Source of the DNA: DASUPK01 sp963815045
GTDB lineage: Bacteria; Actinomycetota; Thermoleophilia; Solirubrobacterales; 70-9
Assembly (NCBI GenBank): GCA_963815045.1
Contig: CAWFET010000003.1
Span: forward strand, 558,001 to 622,000
Direction: 5' to 3'
DNA length: 64,000 nucleotides
A model generated the notes under the pieces. It searched no databases, had not been told where the DNA came from, and saw nothing but the letters and a program-made list of their open reading frames with translations. Made by a program: the position numbers and the translations under genes. Below, in pieces: positions 51,544-61,164 of this stretch; within the stretch, counting starts at the first letter, position 1, and every line of letters begins with the position of its first letter.

Positions 51544-51951
51544 GTGGCGGACGTGGTGGAGACGCTCGGCGGGGTCCCCCTCTTCCAGGGGGTGAAGCCG
51601 AAGGAGCTCAAGAAGCTCGCGAATCGCCTGCAGGAGCGCAGCTTCGGCGAGGGCGACACCATCACCACAGAGGGGAAGAGCGGCGTCGGGTTCTTCGTGA
51701 TCGAGGAGGGCAACGCGACCGTCAGCATCGATGGCGACATCGTGCGCACGCTGGCGCCCGGCGACTACTTCGGCGACGTCGCGCTGATCGACAGCGGGCC
51801 GCGCTCCGCGACGATCGTGGCCACCACCGACCTGCGCTGCCAGGGACTGACGGCGTGGGAGTTCCGGCCGTTCATCGAGGATCACCCCGAGGTGGCCTGG
51901 GCGATGCTGGAGACGCTGGCGGCCCGGCTGCGCGAAGCCGAGCAGCGCTAG
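51544..51951 (+). CDS. cyclic nucleotide-binding domain protein
   Basis: 135 residues from GTG 51544: a single CNB domain (VPLFQGVKPKELKKLANRL, PGDYFGDVALIDSGPRSATIVA) with the phosphate-binding cassette Gly-Asp-x-Ala-Leu-x-x-x-x-x-x-Arg-Ser-Ala visible. No DNA-binding or kinase domain, so it may act as a stand-alone sensor. Convergent with and overlapping the cyclase-domain gene by 4 bp. Confidence 0.9.
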   Translation: MADVVETLGGVPLFQGVKPKELKKLANRLQERSFGEGDTITTEGKSGVGFFVIEEGNATVSIDGDIVRTLAPGDYFGDVALIDSGPRSATIVATTDLRCQGLTAWEFRPFIEDHPEVAWAMLETLAARLREAEQR

Positions 51952-54900
51952 CTCGGGTCTGTCGTCCCGAGCTTTCGGAAGATCTCGCTCGCCTCGTCCC
52001 TCGCCTCGCCGCCCAGCTGCCAGCCGCTGCGCGCCGACTGGTAGGGGCAGTCGAGCTCTTTGAAGAGCTCATACGACTGCCGCAGAAGCTGCTCATCGCC
52101 GGAGTGGATCCCCTTGGCCCGCAGGAGGATGCCCATCCCGTAGCGGTGCTCGCCGATGTACTCCTCGGCGACCAGGATCGCGTCGTCCGTCTCCGGGCGT
52201 TCGAGCCGCGCGTAGGCCTCGGCGCGGCTCGCCAGGTAGGGCGAGCGGAACCAGGTCGTCGCGATATCCGACGCAAAGCGATCGCCGGCGCGCTCGACCA
52301 GCCCCTGGTGAAGCTCGATGTCGGCGCGCATCACGATCACGCCCGCCTTGTTGCCGAGCGCACCCTCGGAGAGCTGGTCGGCGATCTCGAACCACTCCTG
52401 CCAGCCGCTCTCGCCGCGCAGGCCCTGAATCGCTCCGGCACAGGCGATCGAGGTGGCGAACGCGCCGAGTGGAGGTCGCTCCGCGGCCACCCACGCCTCC
52501 CGCACCTGGCGGGCCATCTCGAGAGCCTCGTCCCAGCGCCCGAGGAAGAAGGCGGGGAGCAGCCCGCGCTGCCAGGCGGAGTAGATGATCCCGCGGGAGA
52601 GATCCAGGTCACGCGCCTCGCGGGCGTAGGACTCCGCCTCATGGAAGTCCCCGGTCTGCAGCAGGGACTCGATCATCATGTGGAGCGCGTCGCTGCGCTC
52701 CACGTCGAGCGAGGCGGTACGCGGTGCGTCGCTGAGCAGCTCCAGGCGCTCGCGGGTGTGCTCGACGGCGGCGCGATGACGGCCCTGCTGCCAATCGCTC
52801 GCCGTGACGGCATCGAGGGCGGACTGCAGGACGGCCGCGTCATCGGTCTGGCGGGCGAGCTCCAACCCGCCCAGCGCAGGCCTCTCCATCTCCAGCGTCT
52901 GATCGTTCTTCCAGGCCAGCCATGCCTCGTCGAGCAGGAGTCGGGCCTTCGTGATCGTGTCGTCGTCGGTGACCAGCTCCCGTCCCCGCTCGAGCATCGG
53001 GCGCAGCTGGTCGGCGTCGGGGCTGCCGCTGATCCCGCTCATCCGGGTGCCGACCTCCACGGCCCGCGCGTAGGCCCTCGCGGCGCGGGGGTCTTCGATC
53101 GCCTCGGCCGCCTCGCCTGCCTCCCGGAAGAGGCGCAGGGCATAGTCGCCGCGCCAGCGGCGCAGGGCGACGTCCGCCGCGGCCCACAGCGAGTCCACGC
53201 GCTCGGGCCCATCCGAGAGCGCGGCGGACTGCTCGTAGAGCTCCTGGCCTCGTGCGCTCGCTCCGCGGCGGACCGCGCTCGCGGCTGCCTCGGCCACCGC
53301 CTCGCACGCGGCGATCCTGCGCTCATCCGTCGGTTGGAGATCGAGGGCGTGATCGAGGTGGTAGGCGACGAGCTCGGCGCGCTCCGCGAACGGCTCGTGG
53401 CGCATCAGTGAATCGGCCGCCGCCTCATGTAGGCGCGCCCGGTCAGCACGGGGCAGCGAGTTGTAGGCCACGTCGCGGATCAGCTGATGGCGGAACGCGT
53501 AGCTGCCCGCGTCGGCGGTGGTGCGCTCCTCGACTAGAGCCTTCCGGCGCAGCGCCCAGAGGATGTCGCTCGGGTCCTCACCGAGCAGGTCCCCGAGAGG
53601 TGCCTGAGCGAATGTATGCCCGAGGACCGAGGCGTGCTGAAGCGCCCGCTTCTCGTCGCGCGGCAGGAGATCCATGCGCGCGGCGATCGCCGCCTGCACC
53701 GTGTCGGGCAGCCGCTCGGGCACCGCGTCCTGGCGCTCGTCCCGGATCGCCCGCGAGACCTCCTCGGTGAAGAACGGGTTGCCGCCGGCGGCGTCGGCGA
53801 TCCGACCCGCGATGACCCGCCGCTCCTCCGGAAGGAGCATCTCCGCGAGGCGGGTCGCGGACTCGCCGTCGAGCGGCATCAGCTCGAGCTGGGTGTTGTT
53901 GCGGGCGGCGCGGCCGAACTCCGGCCGCCGTTCGGCCAGCTCTGGCCGGCAGGTGCAGAGGATCATCACGGGCGCCTGCGAGAGGCCGAAGGCGGCCTCC
54001 TCGAGCAGGTTGAGCGTTCCCTCGTCCGCCCAGTGCGCGTCGTCGACGCCGATCGCCAGCGGCCGGTCGCCCGCCAGCAGGGCGACGAAGCGTCGCCAGG
54101 CGCGCTTCAGCTCGTCCTCGGCGTCCGTGCCCTCCTCGGCCCCGCGCATCGCCACCACCAGCGCCGCGGCCAGCTCGACGGCGTCGTCGGCGCCGAGCTT
54201 CTCGAGCACGTCCCGAAGAGCGGGTTCGACCTCGTCGGAGCGGGCCTCGGTCGAATAGCCGGCGGCGTCGTGAAGGATCTCGCCGAGGGCCCAGAACGCG
54301 ATCCCGTGCCCGTACGGCGGGCTGCGGCCGACCACGGTCCGCCAGCCGTCGTTTCGGAGCTCGGCGAAGAGCTCGGCCCCGAGCCGGGTCTTCCCGATCC
54401 CGGCCTCGCCGATCACGGTGACCAGCTGGGGCACCTTCTCCCGTGCCGCGCGCCGCGCGATCAGGCGAAGCATCGCGAGGTCGTCCTCGCGGCCGACGAG
54501 CGGGACGTTCGTGACCTCGTCCTCGTCGCAGATGGCGACGGCGCGGAACGCCGTGAGCGGGCTGTCGATTCCCTTCGCGTCGACGTTGCCGTTGCGCTCG
54601 AGCTGCGCGCGCCGACAGGCGCGAGCAGTGCGCTCGCCCACCAGCACCTCACCGGGTGAGGCGGCCTGCTGCAGGCGGGCCGCGGCGTTGACGGCCTCCC
54701 CGGTGACCCGCAGGTCGCCGCTCTCTGGGACGGCCAGCACCTCGCCGGTCTCGATCCCCACCCGGACCGACAGGTCGCCGTCGATCGCGGCGACCTGGTC
54801 GATGACGGTCAGGCCGGCCGCGATGGCGCGATCGGGGTCGTCGCCGTGGGCGACCGGCGCCCCGAAGACGGCCATCACCGCGTCGCCGATGTACTTCTCG

Positions 54901-55064
54901 ACGGTGCCGCCGTGCTGCTCCAGCGCCGCGCGCGCGGCGTCGAAGAACGGCTCGAGGCGGCCTCGCAGATCCTCGGGATCCAGCTCGGTCGCAAGCTCGG
55001 TCGAGCCGACCAGATCGGCGAAGACCATCGTCGCGATCTTGCGCTCTCCACCCAAGCTGCTCAC
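51948..55064 (-). CDS. adenylate/guanylate cyclase domain protein with AAA ATPase
   Basis: 1038 residues. Class III cyclase domain at residues about 8-180 (MVFADLVGSTELATEL, YIGDAVMAVFGAPVAHGDD, VRVGIETGEV), AAA ATPase domain from about 195 (TVIGEAGIGKTRLGAELF Walker A, LAIGVDDAHWAD Walker B), then a long helical TPR-like region to the end. Makes cyclic nucleotide under ATP-linked control; layout as in large actinobacterial cyclase/ATPase regulators, without a LuxR domain. Catalytic aspartates (FADLVGS, GDAVM) present. Confidence 0.93.
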   Translation of the reverse strand: MSSLGGERKIATMVFADLVGSTELATELDPEDLRGRLEPFFDAARAALEQHGGTVEKYIGDAVMAVFGAPVAHGDDPDRAIAAGLTVIDQVAAIDGDLSVRVGIETGEVLAVPESGDLRVTGEAVNAAARLQQAASPGEVLVGERTARACRRAQLERNGNVDAKGIDSPLTAFRAVAICDEDEVTNVPLVGREDDLAMLRLIARRAAREKVPQLVTVIGEAGIGKTRLGAELFAELRNDGWRTVVGRSPPYGHGIAFWALGEILHDAAGYSTEARSDEVEPALRDVLEKLGADDAVELAAALVVAMRGAEEGTDAEDELKRAWRRFVALLAGDRPLAIGVDDAHWADEGTLNLLEEAAFGLSQAPVMILCTCRPELAERRPEFGRAARNNTQLELMPLDGESATRLAEMLLPEERRVIAGRIADAAGGNPFFTEEVSRAIRDERQDAVPERLPDTVQAAIAARMDLLPRDEKRALQHASVLGHTFAQAPLGDLLGEDPSDILWALRRKALVEERTTADAGSYAFRHQLIRDVAYNSLPRADRARLHEAAADSLMRHEPFAERAELVAYHLDHALDLQPTDERRIAACEAVAEAAASAVRRGASARGQELYEQSAALSDGPERVDSLWAAADVALRRWRGDYALRLFREAGEAAEAIEDPRAARAYARAVEVGTRMSGISGSPDADQLRPMLERGRELVTDDDTITKARLLLDEAWLAWKNDQTLEMERPALGGLELARQTDDAAVLQSALDAVTASDWQQGRHRAAVEHTRERLELLSDAPRTASLDVERSDALHMMIESLLQTGDFHEAESYAREARDLDLSRGIIYSAWQRGLLPAFFLGRWDEALEMARQVREAWVAAERPPLGAFATSIACAGAIQGLRGESGWQEWFEIADQLSEGALGNKAGVIVMRADIELHQGLVERAGDRFASDIATTWFRSPYLASRAEAYARLERPETDDAILVAEEYIGEHRYGMGILLRAKGIHSGDEQLLRQSYELFKELDCPYQSARSGWQLGGEARDEASEIFRKLGTTDPS

Positions 55065-55124
55065 CTACTTGAAGATAACGGCGGCCGCAGAACTGCGGAT
55101 TTGCATACCATCGCCGGCCCCGGC

Positions 55125-56339
55125 ATGCCGAAAATCAAGGTCAAGAACCCAATCGTCGAGCTCGACGGCGACGAGATGACTCGGATCATCTGGTCCTTCA
55201 TCAAGGAGCAGCTGATCCTTCCCTACCTCGACGTGGAGCTCATCTACTTCGACCTCGGGATCGAGAAGCGCGACGAGACCTCCGACCAGATCACGGTCGA
55301 CGCCGCCAACGCGATCAAGGAGCACGGCGTCGGCGTGAAGTGCGCGACGATCACCCCCGACGAGGCTCGCGTGGAGGAGTTCGGCCTGAAGGAGATGTAT
55401 CGCTCGCCGAACGGGACGATCCGGAACATCCTCGGCGGGGTCATCTTCCGCGAGCCGATCGTGATCTCGAACGTGCCGCGGCTGGTCCCCGGCTGGACCA
55501 AGCCGATCGTGATCGGCCGTCACGCCTTCGGCGACCAGTACCGGGCGACCGACCTGGTCGTGCCGGGCGAGGGCTCGCTCACCATGACCTACACGCCGAA
55601 GGACGGCGGCGAGCCGATCGAGCTCGACGTTTACGACTTCCCGGGCGGCGGGGTGGCGCTCGCGATGTACAACCTCGACGACTCGATCCGGGACTTCGCC
55701 CGCGCCTCGCTGCGGTACGGCCTCGACCGCGGCTTCCCGGTCTACATGTCGACGAAGAACACGATCCTGAAGCGCTACGACGGCCGCTTCAAGGACATCT
55801 TCCAGGAGGTCTACGACTCGGAGTTCAAGGAGGAGTTCGAGAAGGCGGACCTCACCTACGAGCACCGGCTGATCGACGACATGGTGGCCGCGGCGCTGAA
55901 GTGGGAGGGGGGCTACGTCTGGGCGTGCAAGAACTACGACGGCGACGTGCAGTCCGACACCGTCGCGCAGGGCTTCGGCTCGCTCGGCCTGATGACGAGC
56001 GTGCTGATGACCGCCGACGGCAAGACCGTCGAGGCCGAGGCCGCGCACGGCACCGTCACCCGCCACTTCCGCCAGCACCAGGAGGGCAACCCCACCTCCA
56101 CCAACCCGATCGCCTCGATCTTCGCCTGGACGCGCGGCCTCGCGGCCCGCGGCCGGATGGATGAGACGCCCGAGGTCACCGAATTCGCGGAGACCCTCGA
56201 GCGCGTATGCGTCGAGACGGTGGAGAGCGGGAAGATGACAAAGGACCTCGCCCTGCTGATCGGCCCGGACCAGGAGTTCCAGACGACGCAGGAGTTCCTC
56301 GGCTCCATCGACGAAAACCTGAAGAAGGAGATGAATTGA
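55125..56339 (+). CDS. icd: NADP-dependent isocitrate dehydrogenase
   Basis: 404 residues from ATG 55125. Eukaryote-like homodimeric form: IVELDGDEMTRIIWSFIKEQ at the start, PNGTIRNILGG, HAFGDQYRATDLV, YMSTKNTILKRYDGRF, and the C-terminal AEAAHGTVTRHFRQHQEGNPT. Converts isocitrate to 2-oxoglutarate. The frame is open upstream into the cyclase region, so this start is chosen by homology. mdh follows with a TTGA overlap. Confidence 0.96.
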   Translation: MPKIKVKNPIVELDGDEMTRIIWSFIKEQLILPYLDVELIYFDLGIEKRDETSDQITVDAANAIKEHGVGVKCATITPDEARVEEFGLKEMYRSPNGTIRNILGGVIFREPIVISNVPRLVPGWTKPIVIGRHAFGDQYRATDLVVPGEGSLTMTYTPKDGGEPIELDVYDFPGGGVALAMYNLDDSIRDFARASLRYGLDRGFPVYMSTKNTILKRYDGRFKDIFQEVYDSEFKEEFEKADLTYEHRLIDDMVAAALKWEGGYVWACKNYDGDVQSDTVAQGFGSLGLMTSVLMTADGKTVEAEAAHGTVTRHFRQHQEGNPTSTNPIASIFAWTRGLAARGRMDETPEVTEFAETLERVCVETVESGKMTKDLALLIGPDQEFQTTQEFLGSIDENLKKEMN

Positions 56340-57319
56340 CCCCCGTCAACGTCACAGTCACCGGCGCGGCCGGCCAGATCGGCTACGCGATCCTCTTCCG
56401 TATCGCCTCCGGCCAGATGCTGGGACCGGACACCGAGGTGAAGCTCCGCCTGCTGGAGATCCCCGACGCGATCACGGCGGCCGAGGGAACCGCGATGGAG
56501 CTCGACGACTGCGCCTTCCCGCTGCTGCGCGGCATCGACATCTCGGACGATCCGAAGGAGGCCTTCGACGGCACCAACGTCGCTCTCCTCGTCGGGGCCC
56601 GGCCCCGGTCCAAGGGCATGGAGCGCGCGGACCTGCTCGAGGCGAACGGCGGGATCTTCAAGCCGCAGGGTGAGGCGCTCAACGAGAAGGCCGCGGACGA
56701 CGTGAAGATCCTCGTGGTCGGCAACCCCGCCAACACCAACTGCCTGATCGCCAAGGCGCACGCCCCGGACATCCCGGCCGAGCGCTTCACGGCGATGATG
56801 CGGCTCGACCACAACCGCGCAATCAGCCAGGTCGCCAACAAGCTGGGGCGGCCGGTCTCAGACATCAAGCGGATGACCGTCTGGGGCAACCACTCGCCGA
56901 GCATGTACGCCGACCTGGTCAACGCGCTGGTCGACGGCAGCCCGGCGTGGCCGCAGGTCGACGACGAAGCCTGGATCGCCGACGAGTTCCTCCCGACCGT
57001 CGGCAAGCGCGGCGCCGCGATCATCGAGGCGCGGGGGGCCTCCAGCGCCGCCTCGGCCGCGAACGCGGCGATCGATCACGTGCACGACTGGGTCCTCGGG
57101 ACGCCCGACGGCGACTGGGCCTCGATGGCGGTTCCCTCGGACGGCTCCTACGACATCGAGGAGGGCCTGATCTGCGGCGCGGCCTGCGAATGCTCGAGCG
57201 GAGAGTGGAAGCGGGTCGAGGGTCTCGAGATCACCGATTTCTCCCGCGAGCGGATCGACGCCACAGTTGCGGAGCTCAAGGAGGAGCGCGACGCGGTGAA
57301 GGATCTGGGGCTGATCTAG
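56336..57319 (+). CDS. mdh: malate dehydrogenase
   Basis: 327 residues from TTG 56336, overlapping the icd stop (TTGA), with the ribosome site GAAGGAG 5-11 nt upstream. Cytosolic/LDH-like MDH: NAD motif VTGAAGQIGYAIL, substrate Arg in GARPRSKGMERADLL, VVGNPANTNCLI, RLDHNRAISQVA, WGNHSPSMY (catalytic His). Converts malate to oxaloacetate. Adjacent to icd as a TCA pair. Confidence 0.96.
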   Translation: MTPVNVTVTGAAGQIGYAILFRIASGQMLGPDTEVKLRLLEIPDAITAAEGTAMELDDCAFPLLRGIDISDDPKEAFDGTNVALLVGARPRSKGMERADLLEANGGIFKPQGEALNEKAADDVKILVVGNPANTNCLIAKAHAPDIPAERFTAMMRLDHNRAISQVANKLGRPVSDIKRMTVWGNHSPSMYADLVNALVDGSPAWPQVDDEAWIADEFLPTVGKRGAAIIEARGASSAASAANAAIDHVHDWVLGTPDGDWASMAVPSDGSYDIEEGLICGAACECSSGEWKRVEGLEITDFSRERIDATVAELKEERDAVKDLGLI

Positions 57320-57651
57320 CCGGGGTGGTACCCGGTGCCCTTGCGGCGAACTCGGCCTTCCTTCTCAAGATCCGGCAGCACCCTGTAGAGATAGTTCGGG
57401 TGGTTGAGCTTCATCTTCTTGCCGAGCTCTGAGACCTTGATCCCTGGGTTGTCGCTGATGATCTTCACGGCCTGGTCGGCGCGCGTGCTGCCCCGCCGGC
57501 GCCGTCGTCCGGCTCCGCGCGGACGGCCCGGGCTGCGCTTCGCGCCTCTGCCGAGACCGGCGAGTGCGGCCTCGACCTGTTTGCGCTCGTCGTCGAGCTC
57601 CTTGAGCCGGCGCTCGAGTAGCGTCCTGGCCTGATCGACTGTGTTTGGCAT
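57316..57651 (-). CDS. winged-helix DNA-binding protein with basic linker
   Basis: 111 residues from ATG 57651. N-terminal coiled-coil helix (TVDQARTLLERRLKELDDER), a basic Gly/Pro/Arg linker resembling AT-hooks (SPGRPRGAGRRRRRG), and a C-terminal winged helix (ISDNPGIKVSELGKKMKLNH, YRVLPDLEKEGRVRRKGTG). Looks like a nucleoid or general transcription protein; family not recognised. Confidence 0.7.
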   Translation of the reverse strand: MPNTVDQARTLLERRLKELDDERKQVEAALAGLGRGAKRSPGRPRGAGRRRRRGSTRADQAVKIISDNPGIKVSELGKKMKLNHPNYLYRVLPDLEKEGRVRRKGTGYHPG

Positions 57652-57717
57652 GTCCCTCAAGTCCTCTCTTATCCCGGTTGACAGTTACATCACCGTAACG
57701 GTTAGTTTCGGCTGAAA

Positions 57718-58680
57718 ATGAATGATGAACGCCAACGGGTGGTTATAGCCAGGGTCCTGCTCCCCGCGGGCTTGGAGCGGCTCCGCGACAGGTACGAGGT
57801 CACGGAGGGCGGTTTGGATGCCACCCGCGATGACCTGCTGTCGGCGATTCCCGGCGCGAGCGCGATCGTCACCGACCCGAGCGTTCCGGTCGACGCGGTG
57901 CTCCTGGATGCCGCGGGGGACCAACTCGAGGTGGTGGCCAACTTTGCGGTCGGCTACGACAACGTCGACCTCGACGCCTGCCGCGAGCGCGGAGTCGCCG
58001 TCACCAATACCCCTGACGTCCTGACCGAGGCAACCGCCGAGCTGGCGATCGCGCTCACACTCGCCGCGGCGCGACGGATGAGCGACGCGGAGCGCGACCT
58101 CCGGGCTGGCGGATGGCCTGGCTGGGACCCGGCCGCATATCGGGGAATCGAGATTCGTGGTTCTGTGGTCGGAGTTGTCGGGATGGGTCGGATCGGCGCC
58201 CGATACGCCCGGCTCGCCTGCGGACTCGGTGCCGAGCTCGTCTACGCGAACCCGTCGCCCAGGCCGGCGGAGGAGGAAGAGCTGGAAGCGCGGCGGTTGG
58301 AGCTTCACGAGTTGCTCGAGGCCTCGGACGTGGTCAGCATCCACGCCCCCTCGATCCCGGAGACCCAGGGCCTGATCGGCGCGGCCGAGGTGAAGCTGAT
58401 CGGGCCGGAGGGTGTGCTGGTCAACACCTCTCGTGGTCCGCTGGTCGACTCGGAGGCCGTGGCTGTGGCGCTGCAGGAGGGGACTCTCGGTGCTGTGGGC
58501 CTGGACGTCTACGAGAACGAGCCCGAGGTCTCGCCGCGACTGCTGGCGGCCCCACGCGCGGTCCTGCTGCCGCACATCGGCTCGGCGACGATTCCCTCGC
58601 GCGACGGCATGGCGAACGCGGTCGCCGACAACGTGATCGCGGTGCTGGAGGGCGGAGAGCCGGCGAGCCGGGTCGCCTGA
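57718..58680 (+). CDS. D-isomer-specific 2-hydroxyacid dehydrogenase
   Basis: 320 residues. NAD-binding GVVGMGRIGARYARLACG near residue 145, the catalytic Arg in NTSRGPLVDSEAVAVAL, Glu in LDVYENEPEV and His in LLPHIGSAT. Reduces glyoxylate or hydroxypyruvate, or a related 2-oxoacid; exact substrate unknown. The first codons overlap the upstream gene gap; no ribosome site is strong. Confidence 0.93.
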   Translation: MNDERQRVVIARVLLPAGLERLRDRYEVTEGGLDATRDDLLSAIPGASAIVTDPSVPVDAVLLDAAGDQLEVVANFAVGYDNVDLDACRERGVAVTNTPDVLTEATAELAIALTLAAARRMSDAERDLRAGGWPGWDPAAYRGIEIRGSVVGVVGMGRIGARYARLACGLGAELVYANPSPRPAEEEELEARRLELHELLEASDVVSIHAPSIPETQGLIGAAEVKLIGPEGVLVNTSRGPLVDSEAVAVALQEGTLGAVGLDVYENEPEVSPRLLAAPRAVLLPHIGSATIPSRDGMANAVADNVIAVLEGGEPASRVA

Positions 58681-58688
58681 GGCCGCCG

Positions 58689-58729
58689 TGTCCGGAGTTG
58701 TGGTTGCTATGGACCCACAAGTCCGGACA
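58689..58729. terminator. 15-bp inverted repeat after the dehydrogenase gene
   Basis: TGTCCGGAGTTGTGG (58689-58703), 11-nt spacer, CCACAAGTCCGGACA (58715-58729), one mismatch. 9 bp after the stop codon and 47 bp before the flavoprotein start, with no U run, so it may be a terminator or an operator for the next gene. Confidence 0.5.
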
Positions 58730-58776
58730 GCTGGCCATCAGATCTGATCACCGATGATGAACGGGCCAATGGTTCA

Positions 58777-60219
58777 ATGACCGCGATGCAACGTGCGCTG
58801 GAGGTTGACTACCTCGTCATCGGAGCAGGGGCCTCGGGCATGGCTTTCACGGATGCCCTGACCCGTCATGCAGATGTGCGGGTCGCCCTGGTCGATCGCC
58901 GCCACGGCCCCGGCGGCCATTGGCTCGATGCGTACCCGTTCGTGCGGCTGCATCAGGCGTCCTCGTTCTACGGCGTCGCCTCGACGGTGTTGGGCTCCGG
59001 GGAGATCCAGAGCGAGGGCCCTGAGGCCGGCCTCCACGAACGGGCAACCGCTGCCGAGGTCTGCGCTTACTACCAGCGCGTGCTGAACGAGCAGCTGGTG
59101 CCCTCGGGCCGGGTCGAATTTCACCCGAACTGCGAGTACCTGGGCGATGGCTCGTTCGTCTCGCGCCTGTCCGGAGAGCGCTACCAGGCCGCGCCGGACT
59201 GCCGGATCGTGGACGCGCGCTACGTCGGCCCGGAGATCCCCGCGACCACCCCGCCGCCGTTCGCCGTCGCCGACGGCACCCGGGTGATTCCCGTCAATGA
59301 CCTGCCGAGACTGGAAAGCGCACCCAGTGAGTTCGTGATCGTCGGCTCCGGAAAGACGGCAACCGACGCCTGCGTGTGGCTGCTCGGAAACGGAGTCGAC
59401 CCGGAATCGATCTGCTGGGTGCGGCCACGCGAACCGTGGATGCTCAACCGCGCCGTCGTCCAGCCCGACCCGGCCGTGTTCATCGGGATGGCTGCCGAGG
59501 TCATGGAGGCGGCCACGACGGCCTCCTCGCCGGATGACCTCTTCCTGCGAATGGAAGCCGCCGGCGTGATGCTCCGCATCGACCCGTCGCTAACGCCGAC
59601 GATGGCGAAGACACCGACGCTCGCCCAGTGGGAGCTCGACCTGTTGCGCAGCATCGAGCGGGTGGTGCGACTCGGACACGTCCGCGGCGTAGAGCCCGGG
59701 CGGGTGGAGCTCGACGAGGGCGAGGCCGCGATCCACAGGGACGCGGTGATCGTCCACTGCGCCGCGGCCGGACTGCAGTATCCGCCGCTGGTCCCGATCT
59801 GGGGTGATGAGGCAATCACCATTCAGCCGGTTCGGGCGGGCTTCCCGTGCCTGGGCGCGGCACTGATCGGGTACGTGGAGGCAACCCGGGCGGACGACGC
59901 CGAGAAGAACCGGGTGTGCCTCCCCTCGCCGCTCTCGGACACCCCCGCCGACTGGGCGCTGATGCAGCTCCTGGGCGGGCGGGCGTCGCTCGCCTTCAGC
60001 GCCGAGCCCGACATCAAGGAGTGGGTCGACCGTGTTGCGCTGAACCCCGCGCGCGTCCCCCCCGGCGCAGGCTTCGATGCCGATCTGACGGCCGCCGCGG
60101 AGCGTTTCGGCGCCGCCGTCGGCCCCGGGATGGCCGCGATGGCCGAGCTCGCGGGCCTCAGTCCTCGCGATGGCGGACCAGTTGGGCCATCCGGCTCCGA
60201 AGGTTCAGGAGCTCGATGA
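58777..60219 (+). CDS. FAD/NAD(P)-binding oxidoreductase
   Basis: 480 residues. Rossmann motif DYLVIGAGASGMAFTDAL near residue 12, a second nucleotide motif EFVIVGSGKTATDACVWLL near 190, and PGGHWLDAYPFVRLHQ as in flavin monooxygenases. Oxidises an unknown substrate. No ferredoxin partner nearby. The first residues MTAMQRA could start at either ATG. Confidence 0.85.
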   Translation: MTAMQRALEVDYLVIGAGASGMAFTDALTRHADVRVALVDRRHGPGGHWLDAYPFVRLHQASSFYGVASTVLGSGEIQSEGPEAGLHERATAAEVCAYYQRVLNEQLVPSGRVEFHPNCEYLGDGSFVSRLSGERYQAAPDCRIVDARYVGPEIPATTPPPFAVADGTRVIPVNDLPRLESAPSEFVIVGSGKTATDACVWLLGNGVDPESICWVRPREPWMLNRAVVQPDPAVFIGMAAEVMEAATTASSPDDLFLRMEAAGVMLRIDPSLTPTMAKTPTLAQWELDLLRSIERVVRLGHVRGVEPGRVELDEGEAAIHRDAVIVHCAAAGLQYPPLVPIWGDEAITIQPVRAGFPCLGAALIGYVEATRADDAEKNRVCLPSPLSDTPADWALMQLLGGRASLAFSAEPDIKEWVDRVALNPARVPPGAGFDADLTAAAERFGAAVGPGMAAMAELAGLSPRDGGPVGPSGSEGSGAR

Positions 60220-60297
60220 AACGGGGCGGCAGGACGACCGCTTCTCGCTCGCTTCTGCTCTGCGTCGAAGTAGGCCGCTCGCGGCCGTGACCTGCTG

Positions 60298-60966
60298 CTA
60301 GGCGGACGGGGTGGACTCGCGCTGTGAGTCCGGCTCGCGCTCCTGGGCCTTCCGGTTTCTCGGCAGCGTCCCCATGACCGCGTCCCAGAGGGGGGACGAG
60401 ACGCCGTAGCCGTAGCGGTGATCCTGGAAGTGGTGGCGCATGTGATGGGTGCGCAGCCGCTTGCCGAACTGGGTCTTCGGCACGTGGTGATGGACGTGGT
60501 AGTGGGTGTAGTCGTAGGTCAGATAGCCGGCGATGAACCCGGAGAAGGCCGGGAAGGCGTCGGTCGATCCGAAGAGCACGACGTAGAGCCCGAGGAAGAG
60601 CGCCGCGAGCGGGATGCTGACCGCCGGAGGCATGACGAGCCGCATCGCGTCGTTGGGGTGGTCGTGATGGACGCCGTGGATGATGAAGTGCAGGCGGTCG
60701 CCGCCCGGGAACTTCGGCTGCCAGTGGAACACGAGCCGGTGGAGCCAGTACTCCGTCAGGGTCCAGATCGCGATCCCCGCCAGGAAGAGGAGGACGGTGG
60801 TGCCGACCGAGAGGCCGCGATCGATGCCGATCCAGATTCCCCCGATGACGACCGGGAGGAAGACGACCGCCGGCACCGCGGGATGGACCCGCGAGAAGAA
60901 GTCGAGGAACCTGCTCTCGAACATCGGGGGCGAGTCGGCGAGGCGTGCTGTGCGCTCGTGTGCCAT
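60298..60966 (-). CDS. sterol desaturase/fatty acid hydroxylase family protein
   Basis: 222 residues from ATG 60966. Four TM helices and the di-iron histidine boxes HRLVFH, HGVHHDH, HYHVHHH and HHMRHH. Introduces a hydroxyl group into a membrane lipid, probably a fatty acid. Frame is open upstream; this ATG gives the family length. Substrate unknown. Confidence 0.88.
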   Translation of the reverse strand: MAHERTARLADSPPMFESRFLDFFSRVHPAVPAVVFLPVVIGGIWIGIDRGLSVGTTVLLFLAGIAIWTLTEYWLHRLVFHWQPKFPGGDRLHFIIHGVHHDHPNDAMRLVMPPAVSIPLAALFLGLYVVLFGSTDAFPAFSGFIAGYLTYDYTHYHVHHHVPKTQFGKRLRTHHMRHHFQDHRYGYGVSSPLWDAVMGTLPRNRKAQEREPDSQRESTPSA

Positions 60967-61164
60967 CGGGGCTGATCTTAGCGACAGCCAATTCGGCCCC
61001 GGGGTTTCCGGTGCTAGCGGGACTCGTGACCAACCGGTGAAAAAAGAAGGGCGGGATTTGCGGAAACGCGCCTGACGGGGGGCCGCTCGGGTGGCATGAT
61101 CAGGCCAGGTCGCGGGTACGGCGCCCGGGGCGGAAATCCACACGAGAGAGGGAAAGGGGCGAAC

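Noticed and set aside
49659..53411. Very long open frame on the + strand across the acyl-CoA dehydrogenase and cyclase genes
   Set aside because: It lies antisense to clear genes and the protein is low-complexity Arg/Gly/Leu/Val without family motifs: a high-GC shadow.
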